Shown here: in pieces, positions 1 through 6,360 of the stretch | Position numbering within the stretch: the first letter of the stretch is position 1 | How the letters are laid out: every line of letters begins with the position of its first letter | Assembly (NCBI GenBank): GCA_035476635.1 | Contig: DATILI010000279.1 | Span: forward strand, 1-49,784 | Reading direction: 5' to 3' | Origin: DATILI01 sp035476635 | Lineage (GTDB): Bacteria > Pseudomonadota > Gammaproteobacteria > Burkholderiales > Burkholderiaceae_C | Length of the DNA stretch: 49,784 nucleotides | Program-made: the position numbers and the translations under genes | The notes under the pieces: model-generated | The model's database searches: none | Told to the model about the DNA's origin: nothing | What the model saw: the letters and a program-made list of their open reading frames with translations, nothing else

Positions 1-698
1 GCTTCATTCAACTCTTTGTTGCCCTGGCGGCGGTTGGCCAACCAGCCCAGGCCCAGCACGCCAGCCATCGCCAGGGCATAAGTGCTCCAGCGAGCCGCGG
101 TGTGGATGAACGCAGGCGGGTCAAACACCGCGTCCAGCAAGGGCTCATCAACAATCATCTTGGCGGCCGTGAACGCCAGAACCGCGGCGCCCAGCTGGAT
201 GATGACCGGAAAGCGCTCCACCAACTTGAGCACCATGGTACTGCCGAACACCACGATAGGCACGCTGATCAGGAGGCCGATCACGACCAGGTCGAACGCG
301 CCGTGGGCTGCACCGGCCACGCCCAGCACGTTGTCGATGCCCATGAGGGCATCGGCGATCACGATGGTTTTCATGGCACCCCAGAAGGTGCTGGCCACCG
401 GCCCATGCTGCTCGCCGTCGTCCTGGTCGGCCAGCAATTTGTAGGCGATCCAGAGCAGTCCGAGCCCGCCCACCAACATCAGGCCTGGGATCTTGAGCAG
501 CCAGACCACGCCCACGGTCATCACCGAGCGAACGGCAATCGCGCCCACGGTGCCCCAGGCAATCGCCTTTTTCTGCAGGTGTCGCGGTAGGCTGCGCGCT
601 GCCAGTGCGATGACGATGGCGTTGTCGCCCGCGAGAACGAGATCGATCAGGATGATGGCCAGCAATGCCGACCACCAGGGGGTAGAAAAAAGCTCCAT
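1..698 (-). CDS. TerC/YjbE-family integral membrane protein, probable manganese exporter (3' end outside window)
   Basis: The frame reads from an ATG at 698 down to the window edge, giving 232 residues without a stop, so the C-terminus is missing. The protein is strongly hydrophobic with about seven membrane segments. It carries the two acidic TerC signatures, GDNAIVIA near residue 24 and DALMGIDNVLGVAG near residue 115, which in this family are thought to coordinate metal inside the membrane. TerC/YjbE/Alx relatives are implicated in Mn(II) export. The best support here is the leader: a yybP-ykoY manganese riboswitch lies between the promoter and the gene. A weak ribosome site (AAGGG) lies 8 nt before the ATG. 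Manganese as substrate is inferred from riboswitch and family; tellurite resistance, the historical name, is not supported by the context. Confidence 0.88.
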   Translation of the reverse strand, partial: MELFSTPWWSALLAIILIDLVLAGDNAIVIALAARSLPRHLQKKAIAWGTVGAIAVRSVMTVGVVWLLKIPGLMLVGGLGLLWIAYKLLADQDDGEQHGPVASTFWGAMKTIVIADALMGIDNVLGVAGAAHGAFDLVVIGLLISVPIVVFGSTMVLKLVERFPVIIQLGAAVLAFTAAKMIVDEPLLDAVFDPPAFIHTAARWSTYALAMAGVLGLGWLANRRQGNKELNE

Positions 699-753
699 GT
701 GCAAAACCCTTGTTGGTTGTTGATGCAAACAACTGGTCGCGACACGGAGTTCG

Positions 754-798
754 GCAAGAGCTTCGCGCAACGCAACCAGTGCGTGGCGAAGGTCTTGC
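754..798 (-). promoter_or_regulatory. Competing hairpin, candidate riboswitch expression platform
   Basis: The 3' strand of the aptamer (GCAAGACCTTCG, 798-787) is nearly complementary to CGAAGCTCTTGC (765-754) further downstream. The two form an imperfect long hairpin. This pairing uses up the CCTTC strand needed for aptamer P1, so the two structures exclude each other. No U-run follows the hairpin, so a classical intrinsic terminator is unlikely; control of translation, Rho access or transcript stability is more plausible. The regulatory role is inferred. Confidence 0.5.
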
Positions 799-886
799 TC
801 GATGCATGCGAATACATGCACCTGGCAAGCCGGAAGACTTGGGGTCTTCGTGCTGACGGCCAGCCAACAGGGAGCTACTCCCCTTC
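788..886 (-). ncRNA. yybP-ykoY manganese riboswitch aptamer
   Basis: On the minus strand the leader of the TerC gene contains the hallmark GGGGAGTAGC (883-874), a second conserved part CCGTCAGCACG near 858-848, and a 3' end GAGCAAGACCTTC (800-788). The 5' GAAGG (886-882) can pair with the 3' CCTTC (792-788) to close P1. A stable arm formed by GGTGCATG and CATGCATC lies just before the 3' strand. This order of motifs matches the known Mn(II)-sensing yybP-ykoY class, commonly found upstream of TerC/YjbE and MntP genes. A -10-like TAATAC at 898-893 would start transcription almost exactly at the aptamer. Motifs were matched by eye; no covariance search was run. Confidence 0.85.
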
Positions 887-962
887 AGGTCGGTATTAGA
901 ACACGGCGGCCCCCAAAAGCCATGCCGGGCGCTATCATCGCCCTCCCTTGCTCTGCATCCTC

Positions 963-1424
963 ATGGCCGGAATCCACATCACCGACATCGAAGCCGCCAT
1001 CAATTTCTGGCGCGCAAAACTGCCCTCGCCGGACGGCGTCACCCTGGCTGCGCCTACGCGCGCGCTGGCCGAGGTCTACGCGCTGATGGTTTTCTACCAT
1101 GAGGACGAGGCCGATGAGCGCAGCATGCCGGCCGAAGCGCTGGCCGCCTGGCAGGCCTGGTACGACACGACGCCGGATACGCCGTGCATCGCGATCTGCT
1201 CCACCAGCCAGGGCGATGCAGACTGCAAAGGCTGCGGCCGCACCTTTGATGAGGTGCAGCATTGGCCCGAGATGACACCAGCCGAAAAGCGCGCAACCTG
1301 GCGGCGCATCACCCTGCAAGGCGAGGCCTGGCGTTTCAACAAGTATGCCGAGCGCGCTGCCGAATCCCCTGCGCAGGCGCCCCCAGCTGACGCAGCACCG
1401 CCACCGGCACGCGAACCATCCTGA
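963..1424 (+). CDS. DUF3717-DUF1289 two-domain protein
   Basis: This 153-residue protein of unknown function has two recognisable parts. Residues 1-70 match DUF3717: they open with MAGIHITDIEAAINFWR, typical of that family. Residues 75-130 match DUF1289, a small cysteine-rich, probably metal-binding domain with PCIAIC, then CKGCGR, then the family's conserved W before an MTPAEK segment. The tail is a disordered proline/alanine stretch. I chose the ATG at 963 because the family starts with this sequence; an in-frame ATG at 948 would add only five residues. A -10-like TATCAT sits at 933-938. It is transcribed divergently from the manganese-riboswitch/TerC unit with a short shared promoter region. 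Molecular role unknown; DUF1289 proteins are only loosely linked to Fe-S or redox contexts. Confidence 0.85.
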   Translation: MAGIHITDIEAAINFWRAKLPSPDGVTLAAPTRALAEVYALMVFYHEDEADERSMPAEALAAWQAWYDTTPDTPCIAICSTSQGDADCKGCGRTFDEVQHWPEMTPAEKRATWRRITLQGEAWRFNKYAERAAESPAQAPPADAAPPPAREPS

Positions 1425-1475
1425 CCCCAATAAAGGGTCGGGCCGCTATCTTTTGCGCCGTAGGCGCGGCATCAT

Positions 1476-1489
1476 CGCAGCATGCTGCG
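1476..1489. repeat. 14-bp perfect palindrome over a start codon
   Basis: CGCAGCATGCTGCG is its own reverse complement, and the ATG at 1482-1484 of the following DUF2007 gene lies at its centre. In RNA it could form at best a tight stem that would hide the start codon; in DNA it could bind a dimeric protein. It may also be chance, since GC-rich short palindromes are frequent here. Confidence 0.35.
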
Positions 1490-1784
1490 CTTGACCCAGG
1501 CCCCCAACATCGCCATTGCCGCGCTGTGGCTGGACACCTTGCGTGAGGCCGGCATCGATGCCTCATTGGAGCGCTATTTTCTTGGGGCGGCAGCAGGCCA
1601 TTTGCCGCCCGACCAATGCCTGCCGGAGATCTGGCTGCGCCATGAGGAGCAAGAAGGCCGCGCACGCACCTTGCTTGCGGATCTGGCTGACCTGCCACAG
1701 CGCCGCTGGCTCTGCGCGTGTGGCGAAATGGTCGAAGGCGGGTTTGAGCAGTGCTGGCGTTGTGCGCGGCCGATGCCGCCTTGA
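1482..1784 (+). CDS. DUF2007 domain protein with C-terminal zinc ribbon
   Basis: This is a 100-residue protein of the DUF2007 family (putative signal-transducing protein). The N-terminal 65 residues match the usual opening MLRLTQAPNIAIAALW and the LPPDQCLPEIWL segment, a ferredoxin-like alpha/beta fold in known members. The C-terminus carries four cysteines in CAC...CWRC spacing (residues 78-95), a likely zinc ribbon. It follows the DUF3717/DUF1289 gene by 57 nt on the same strand and may be cotranscribed. Both encode small cysteine-rich proteins. Function is not established; family names such as 'signal transducing' are historical. Confidence 0.82.
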   Translation: MLRLTQAPNIAIAALWLDTLREAGIDASLERYFLGAAAGHLPPDQCLPEIWLRHEEQEGRARTLLADLADLPQRRWLCACGEMVEGGFEQCWRCARPMPP

Positions 1785-1791
1785 CCGGGGA

Positions 1792-2352
1792 CTATTTCCA
1801 GCGCAGGCACTCGATCTCGACACTGCGGGTGCCGTCGCCCATGAGCAGCACGCCTTCCTGCACTGTGGCTTGCAGTTGCATGCTGCGCTGTGCGAGCGCA
1901 GCCAGGGCTTGCGATGCCTCGGCCGGTACGCGAAAGACGCTTAGATTTTTCGGGCGGGTGAGCTTGTTCTCGATGCCGCGCCACCACACTTCGGCTGCAT
2001 GGTGAAAGCAATAGGCCACCACCTGGTCGGCCTTGCCGCAAGCCTTGATGAGTGGTTTGTCCTCGGGTTGCCCCACTTCGATCCAGAGCCGGGTCTGTCC
2101 GGTAAAGTCGCGCAGCCAGACGTCGGGCTCGTCCGGGTCAGACAGACCGGCACCAAATGCCAGGGTGCCGTCGCCGTTGCACACGGCTTGCAATTGATAC
2201 GCATGGAGCGCGAGCGCCGCCAGGCGGATCATCATGCGCTCGTCGGTTTCACTGGGGTGCCGCGCCAGGGTCAGCGCATGGTCGGCGTAGTAGCCGTGGT
2301 CGATATCGGCAATCGACAGGCCGACTTTGAAAATCGTGGATTTGAGGGCCAT
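1792..2352 (-). CDS. yaeQ: YaeQ family protein
   Basis: The 186-residue product starts MALKSTIFKVGLSIADID and continues with HHPSETDERMM-type text (here ARHPSETDERMMIRLAALAL), both diagnostic of YaeQ. YaeQ adopts a PD-(D/E)XK nuclease-like fold in solved relatives. Here the segment DPDEPDVWLRDFTGQTRLWIEVGQP, around residues 72-96, supplies the acidic residues and the E-x-G core of that fold. No nuclease activity is firmly established for the family; an early link to RfaH-like haemolysin expression was withdrawn or doubtful, to my knowledge. The gene converges on the DUF2007 gene, with only 7 nt between the stop codons. It lies 74 nt downstream of purB on the same strand and could be cotranscribed with it. 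Confidence 0.9.
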   Translation of the reverse strand: MALKSTIFKVGLSIADIDHGYYADHALTLARHPSETDERMMIRLAALALHAYQLQAVCNGDGTLAFGAGLSDPDEPDVWLRDFTGQTRLWIEVGQPEDKPLIKACGKADQVVAYCFHHAAEVWWRGIENKLTRPKNLSVFRVPAEASQALAALAQRSMQLQATVQEGVLLMGDGTRSVEIECLRWK

Positions 2353-2426
2353 GGCCGTTTCATTGTTGTGTTGATCGCACGGGGTCCCCGCGAAAGAAAG
2401 CGGGAGGGACGCAGCAGATGCAGAAA

Positions 2427-3806
2427 TCAGAGACGGCGCGCGAGTTCGGCGGCTTTGCCCACGTAGCTTGCCGGCGTCATGGCCAGCAGGCGTTCCTTTT
2501 CGGAATCAGGAATTTCAAGCGAACGGATCAATCCATGCAGGGCCTCGGCCGTGACGGTCTGGCCGCGCGTGACTTCTTTGAGTTTTTCGTAGGCGCCCTT
2601 GACGCCATAGCGCCGCATCACGGTCTGGATTGGCTCGGCCAGTACTTCCCACGCCGCATCCAGATCGGCGTTCAGCGCGTCTTCATTGAGCTCGAGCTTG
2701 TTCAGGCCGGCCAGCAGCGATTGGTACGCCAGTGCCGCATAGCCCAGCGCGACGCCCATGTTGCGCAGCACCGTGGAGTCGGTCAGGTCGCGCTGCCAGC
2801 GGCTGATGGGCAGCTTTTCGCTCAAGTGGCGCAACAATGCATTGGCCAGGCCCAGGTTGCCCTCGGCGTTCTCGAAATCAATCGGGTTGACCTTGTGCGG
2901 CATGGTGGAAGAGCCGATCTCCCCTGCCTTCAGGCGTTGCTTGAAATAGCCCAGGCTGACATAGCCCCACACATCGCGCGACCAGTCGATCAGGATGGTG
3001 TTGGCGCGCGCGATCGCATCGAACAGCTCGGCCATGTAGTCGTGCGGCTCGATCTGGATGCTGTAGGGCTGGAAGGTGAGGCCCAGTCCGAACGGCTCGG
3101 GCGACTCCACCACCTTGGCCGCAAAAGTTTCCCAGTCGAATTCCGGCCAGGCCGCCAGGTGGGCGTTGTAGTTGCCAACCGCACCGTTCATCTTGGCCAT
3201 CAACTTGACGCCGGCAATCTTCTCGCGCGCCGCAGCCAGGCGCACCACCACATTGGCGATCTCCTTGCCGACCGTCGTCGGGCTGGCCGTCTGGCCATGG
3301 GTGCGGCTGAGCATGGGTTGCGCGGCGAAACTGTGCGCCATCGCGCGCAGCTTGGCGATCACGGCATCCAGCGCCGGCAGGATGACCGCATCGCGCCCGC
3401 CCTTGAGCTGCAGCGCATGGCTGGTGTTGTTGATGTCTTCGCTGGTGCAGGCAAAGTGAACGAACTCGCTCGCCGCCTGCAGTTCGGGGCGGGCTTCGAA
3501 TTTGGACTTGATCCAGTACTCTACCGCCTTGACATCATGGTTGGTGGTCTTCTCGATTTCCTTGATGGCGGCTGCATCGGCTTCGGAGAAATGCCGGACC
3601 AAGCCAAGCAAGTAAGTGCGCGCTCCGGGGCTGAGTGGCTTGAATTCGGTGAAGCCTGCATCGCTGAGCGCGATGAGCCAGGCCACTTCAACCTGGACGC
3701 GTCGATGCATATAGCCGTGTTCGCTCATCAGCGGACGCAGCGGGGCGAGCTTGGCGGCATAGCGGCCGTCCAGTGGCGAGAGTGCCGAAATCGTGGAAAA
3801 CGTCAT
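2427..3806 (-). CDS. purB: Adenylosuccinate lyase
   Basis: PurB performs two beta-elimination steps of purine synthesis: SAICAR to AICAR plus fumarate, and adenylosuccinate to AMP plus fumarate, as a cytosolic homotetramer. The 459-residue length matches the roughly 456-residue E. coli enzyme. The fumarase/aspartase superfamily signature SSTMPHKVNPIDF is at residues 299-311, with the catalytic serine in its flexible loop. The second catalytic region, RTHGQTASP, has its histidine at residue 170. An N-terminal SPLDGRYA at 10-17 is also typical. The start ATG at 3806 gives the expected N-terminus. It is divergent from the glutathione transferase gene, with a 105-bp intergenic region. Confidence 0.98.
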   Translation of the reverse strand: MTFSTISALSPLDGRYAAKLAPLRPLMSEHGYMHRRVQVEVAWLIALSDAGFTEFKPLSPGARTYLLGLVRHFSEADAAAIKEIEKTTNHDVKAVEYWIKSKFEARPELQAASEFVHFACTSEDINNTSHALQLKGGRDAVILPALDAVIAKLRAMAHSFAAQPMLSRTHGQTASPTTVGKEIANVVVRLAAAREKIAGVKLMAKMNGAVGNYNAHLAAWPEFDWETFAAKVVESPEPFGLGLTFQPYSIQIEPHDYMAELFDAIARANTILIDWSRDVWGYVSLGYFKQRLKAGEIGSSTMPHKVNPIDFENAEGNLGLANALLRHLSEKLPISRWQRDLTDSTVLRNMGVALGYAALAYQSLLAGLNKLELNEDALNADLDAAWEVLAEPIQTVMRRYGVKGAYEKLKEVTRGQTVTAEALHGLIRSLEIPDSEKERLLAMTPASYVGKAAELARRL

Positions 3807-3911
3807 GTCCGGATTGTAGGTTGCACGCCACGGTTCGCGCGACGAAGCAATGCGACAAGGCCGCCTCGGTAGAATGGGCCGTCCCTTGGGAAAGATTGAA
3901 AACCCCGCACC

Positions 3912-4526
3912 ATGAAACTGATCGGATCCAACGCCAGCCCCTACGTACGCAAGGTTCGTGTGGTCATGGCCGAAAAAAAGCTTGACTACCAGTTCGTCAC
4001 CGAAGACGTCTGGGCCGCCAACACCACGATCTCCGAATCCAACCCCCTGGGCAAGGTGCCGTGTCTGGTGATGGAGGGCGGCGAGGCCGTCTTTGACTCG
4101 CGCGTGATCGTCGAGTACCTCGACACGCTCTCACCCGTGGGCAAGCTGATTCCCTCCCAAGGCCGGGAACGGGCCGAGGTCAAGACCTGGGAAGCACTGG
4201 CCGATGGCTTGGTCGATGCCGCCATCCTGGCGCGACTGGAGACCAACTGGGCCGGCCGCACCGCCGAGCAGCGCAGCCAGGCATGGACCGACCGTCAACT
4301 CGGCAAGGTGCACGCCAGCATCAAGGCCATGGCCCGCGGCCTGGGTGACAAGGCGTTTTGCAGTGGCATCCACCTGAGCCTGTCCGACATCGCCGTTGGT
4401 TGCGCCATCGGTTGGATGGAGTTTCGTTTTCCGCAGATTGAGTGGCGCACCGAGCACCCCAATCTGGCCCGCCTGCAAGACAAGCTGATGCAACGGCCAA
4501 GCTTCACCGATACCAAGCCGGTCTGA
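3912..4526 (+). CDS. Glutathione S-transferase family protein
   Basis: This 204-residue cytosolic GST-like protein has a thioredoxin-fold N-terminal domain (residues 1-78) and an all-helical C-terminal domain. Visible elements are SPYVRKV at 9-15, which supplies the N-terminal serine used by many bacterial GSTs, the cis-proline loop KVPCLVM near residue 48, and the glutathione-binding DSRVIVEYL around residue 62. It resembles E. coli YibF-type enzymes. A -10-like TAGAAT lies at 3870-3875, 37 nt before the ATG. The substrate cannot be read from the sequence. A hairpin with a T-run follows at 4691-4720. Confidence 0.9.
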   Translation: MKLIGSNASPYVRKVRVVMAEKKLDYQFVTEDVWAANTTISESNPLGKVPCLVMEGGEAVFDSRVIVEYLDTLSPVGKLIPSQGRERAEVKTWEALADGLVDAAILARLETNWAGRTAEQRSQAWTDRQLGKVHASIKAMARGLGDKAFCSGIHLSLSDIAVGCAIGWMEFRFPQIEWRTEHPNLARLQDKLMQRPSFTDTKPV

Positions 4527-4552
4527 TCGCCACCTGGGGCGTGGCAAACAAA

Positions 4553-4570
4553 GGCGCCCCGAAGGGCGCT
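4553..4570 (-). terminator. UUCG-loop hairpin, probable terminator on minus strand
   Basis: Read on the minus strand, a 6-bp GC stem (GCGCCC/GGGCGC) closes the very stable TTCG loop and runs into CTTTGTTT. It would end transcripts from the glutathione peroxidase gene, about 270 nt after its stop. Confidence 0.5.
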
Positions 4571-4605
4571 GGGAATAAAGTTGCTGCGAAGCGCCCCAAG
4601 GCGAA

Positions 4606-4626
4606 GGAGGGAGGGAGGGAGGAGGA
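4606..4626 (+). repeat. Short GGGA repeat, possible G-quadruplex tract
   Basis: Successive GGGA units give a purine-only run with at least three G3 runs and flanking GG pairs. It could form a two- or three-tier quadruplex on the plus strand, or may simply be slippage-generated low complexity. Confidence 0.4.
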
Positions 4627-4690
4627 GAACCGCCCCGGGATTTCGACCAGGCCAATGAAGGCCGGAAGTCTCCGCAGCAAAACGCTCATT

Positions 4691-4720
4691 CGTACGCGCA
4701 AACGCGACGTACGCTTTTTT
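4691..4720 (+). terminator. Rho-independent terminator downstream of the GST gene
   Basis: CGTACGCG (4691-4698) pairs with CGCG-A-CGTACG (4703-4713) around a CAAA loop, with one bulged A. The stem is followed by CTTTTTT. It lies 165 nt after the GST stop codon on the same strand. Confidence 0.7.
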
Positions 4721-4838
4721 GAGGGGGCCAGCCCTCCAGAGTTCCCCGCACGACGTGCAGGAATGCGGTAAAGATGTGTGAACATATCTGCGCCGGACTG
4801 ACCGAACACCTACCGAACAGTCTTATTGTGTGCCTGCC

Positions 4839-5417
4839 TTAGCGGGCAATCAATTGTTTTTCGATCTCCTTGATCAGCCGGGGATCTTCGGGCTCCACCT
4901 GGCTGGGGAAGCTGCCCACCACCGTGCCATATCGGCTCAAGACATATTTGTGGAAATTCCACAGTGGCCTTTGATTGCCCGCCTGCTCTGCCAGCTGCTG
5001 GTAGAACGGCACTGCCGTCTTGCCGGCCACCCGGGTCTTGGCAAACATTGGAAACTTCACGCCGAAGGTGTTTTCGCAGAAGTCGGCGATTTGCTGGTTG
5101 TTGCCGGTTTCCTGGGAAAAATCGTTCGAGGGGAAGCCCAGGACCACAAGTCCTTTGTCCTTGTATTTGCCGTACAGCGCCTCAAGTCCTTTGTACTGCG
5201 GCGTGAATCCGCAATAGCTGGCGGTATTGACCACCAGCACCACCTTGCCTGTGTACTGGCACAGAGATTGCGGCTTTTCGTCTTGCAAGCGCGGAAATGT
5301 GTATTGCAGGAGGGCGGGGCAAGCGCCCCCAGCAGGCACGGCGGCCTGGCTCCAGACCGGAGACCCGATGATCGCCAGCAGGGCTGCAGGCGCAATGATC
5401 TGTAAGAGCTTTTTCAC
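4839..5417 (-). CDS. Exported glutathione peroxidase-like protein
   Basis: The 192-residue protein begins with a clear signal peptide (MKKLLQIIAPAALLAIIGSP, cleavage near SQAA), so it probably acts in the periplasm rather than the cytosol like BtuE. The peroxidatic cysteine is C69 in NTASYCGFT, and the tryptophan/asparagine pair is in WNFHKY near residue 153. The usual FPCNQF block is FPSNDF here (95-100): the resolving cysteine is serine and the catalytic-tetrad glutamine is aspartate. The family reduces hydroperoxides using glutathione or thioredoxin; with these changes the donor and efficiency are uncertain. It is divergent from a diiron ferritin-like gene, with only 39 bp between the start codons. 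Confidence 0.9.
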   Translation of the reverse strand: MKKLLQIIAPAALLAIIGSPVWSQAAVPAGGACPALLQYTFPRLQDEKPQSLCQYTGKVVLVVNTASYCGFTPQYKGLEALYGKYKDKGLVVLGFPSNDFSQETGNNQQIADFCENTFGVKFPMFAKTRVAGKTAVPFYQQLAEQAGNQRPLWNFHKYVLSRYGTVVGSFPSQVEPEDPRLIKEIEKQLIAR

Positions 5418-5456
5418 ATACGCCGCTTAAAATGCCAAACGTTACGAAAGAACGTC

Positions 5457-6335
5457 ATGTTATATCCCGAACTCTTCAAGCAGCTTGAATCGGTCCGCTG
5501 GGACATGGACAAGGACATCCCGTGGGCGTCCTTCGACAAAACCAAGCTGTCGGACGAGCAGGCGCAAACCATCAAGATGAACGCGATCACCGAGTGGTCC
5601 GCCTTGCCTGCCACCGAGATGTTTTTACGCGACAACAAGGACGATAGCGATTTTTCCGCGTTCATGTCCATCTGGTTCTTCGAGGAGCAAAAGCACTCGC
5701 TGGTGCTCATGGAATACCTCAAGCGCTTCCGACCGGAACTCGCGCCGACGGAGAAGGAGCTGCACGAAGTCCGCTTCGAGTTCGAGCCCGCGCCGGCACT
5801 GGAAACCCTCATGCTGCATTTCTGCGGCGAGATCCGGCTGAACCATTGGTACCGCCGTGCCAGCGAATGGCATACCGAGCCCGTCATCAAGCACATCTAC
5901 ACCACGCTGTCCCAGGACGAAGCGCGCCATGGCGGCGCCTACCTGCGGTACATGAAGCGTGCGATCGGCAACTTCGGCAACGAAGCCAAGGCGGCATTCA
6001 CCAAAGTGGGCGTGCTGATGGCAAGCGCGCGCCGTACCGCGCAGGCACTGCACCCTACGAACCTGCATGTGAACAAGGCCCTGTTCCCCAAAGACACCAT
6101 CCAAAGCCGCCTGCCCAACCCGGATTGGCTGGAGCACTGGCTGGACAAGCAGATCAACTTCGACGCGGTCTGGGAAAGCAAGGTCGTCGAGCGCATCCTG
6201 CACAACATGAGCCTCCTGATGGACCGCAGCTTCAAGAGCGTGCAGGAACTCAACCGCTATCGCAAGGAACTGGCGGCCTCGCTGGTACCACTGGCGCCAC
6301 TGGCGCCGGGCAATCAGACGCCTCGGCCCACCTGA
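5457..6335 (+). CDS. Ferritin-like diiron protein, acyl-ACP desaturase type
   Basis: This 292-residue soluble protein has the ligand pattern of the ferritin-like diiron superfamily: E46 in AITEWSALPATE, then E76/E77-x2-H80 in FFEEQKH, E125 in CGEIRLNHWYRR, and E155-x2-H158 in QDEARHGG. That double E-x2-H layout matches acyl-ACP desaturase and rubrerythrin-like oxidases. No signal peptide or membrane segment is seen. Annotated relatives are usually called ferritin-like or fatty-acid desaturase type 2 proteins, with no defined substrate. Its divergent neighbour is a peroxidase, and the two could share peroxide- or iron-responsive control; this is only context. Confidence 0.8.
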   Translation: MLYPELFKQLESVRWDMDKDIPWASFDKTKLSDEQAQTIKMNAITEWSALPATEMFLRDNKDDSDFSAFMSIWFFEEQKHSLVLMEYLKRFRPELAPTEKELHEVRFEFEPAPALETLMLHFCGEIRLNHWYRRASEWHTEPVIKHIYTTLSQDEARHGGAYLRYMKRAIGNFGNEAKAAFTKVGVLMASARRTAQALHPTNLHVNKALFPKDTIQSRLPNPDWLEHWLDKQINFDAVWESKVVERILHNMSLLMDRSFKSVQELNRYRKELAASLVPLAPLAPGNQTPRPT

Positions 6336-6360
6336 GAGCGATTTTTCGGAGGCGGGCGCC

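Larger units (their letters stand above)
4527..4838. other. 312-bp noncoding interval with terminators and a G-rich tract
   Basis: The interval lies between the convergent GST and glutathione peroxidase genes. It holds a UUCG-loop hairpin (4553-4570), a purine repeat of GGGA units at about 4606-4626, and a hairpin plus T-run (4691-4720). I see no convincing coding frame; the open frames through it have repetitive, low-complexity translations. The last 100 bases show nothing I recognise. Confidence 0.6.

Noticed and set aside
2418..3872. Plus-strand open frame of 484 codons opposite purB
   Set aside because: Shadow of purB, whose reading has every expected motif and length.
4606..4626. GGGA repeat considered as a CRISPR or tandem-repeat locus
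   Set aside because: Units are 4 bp without spacers; it is simple low-complexity sequence.
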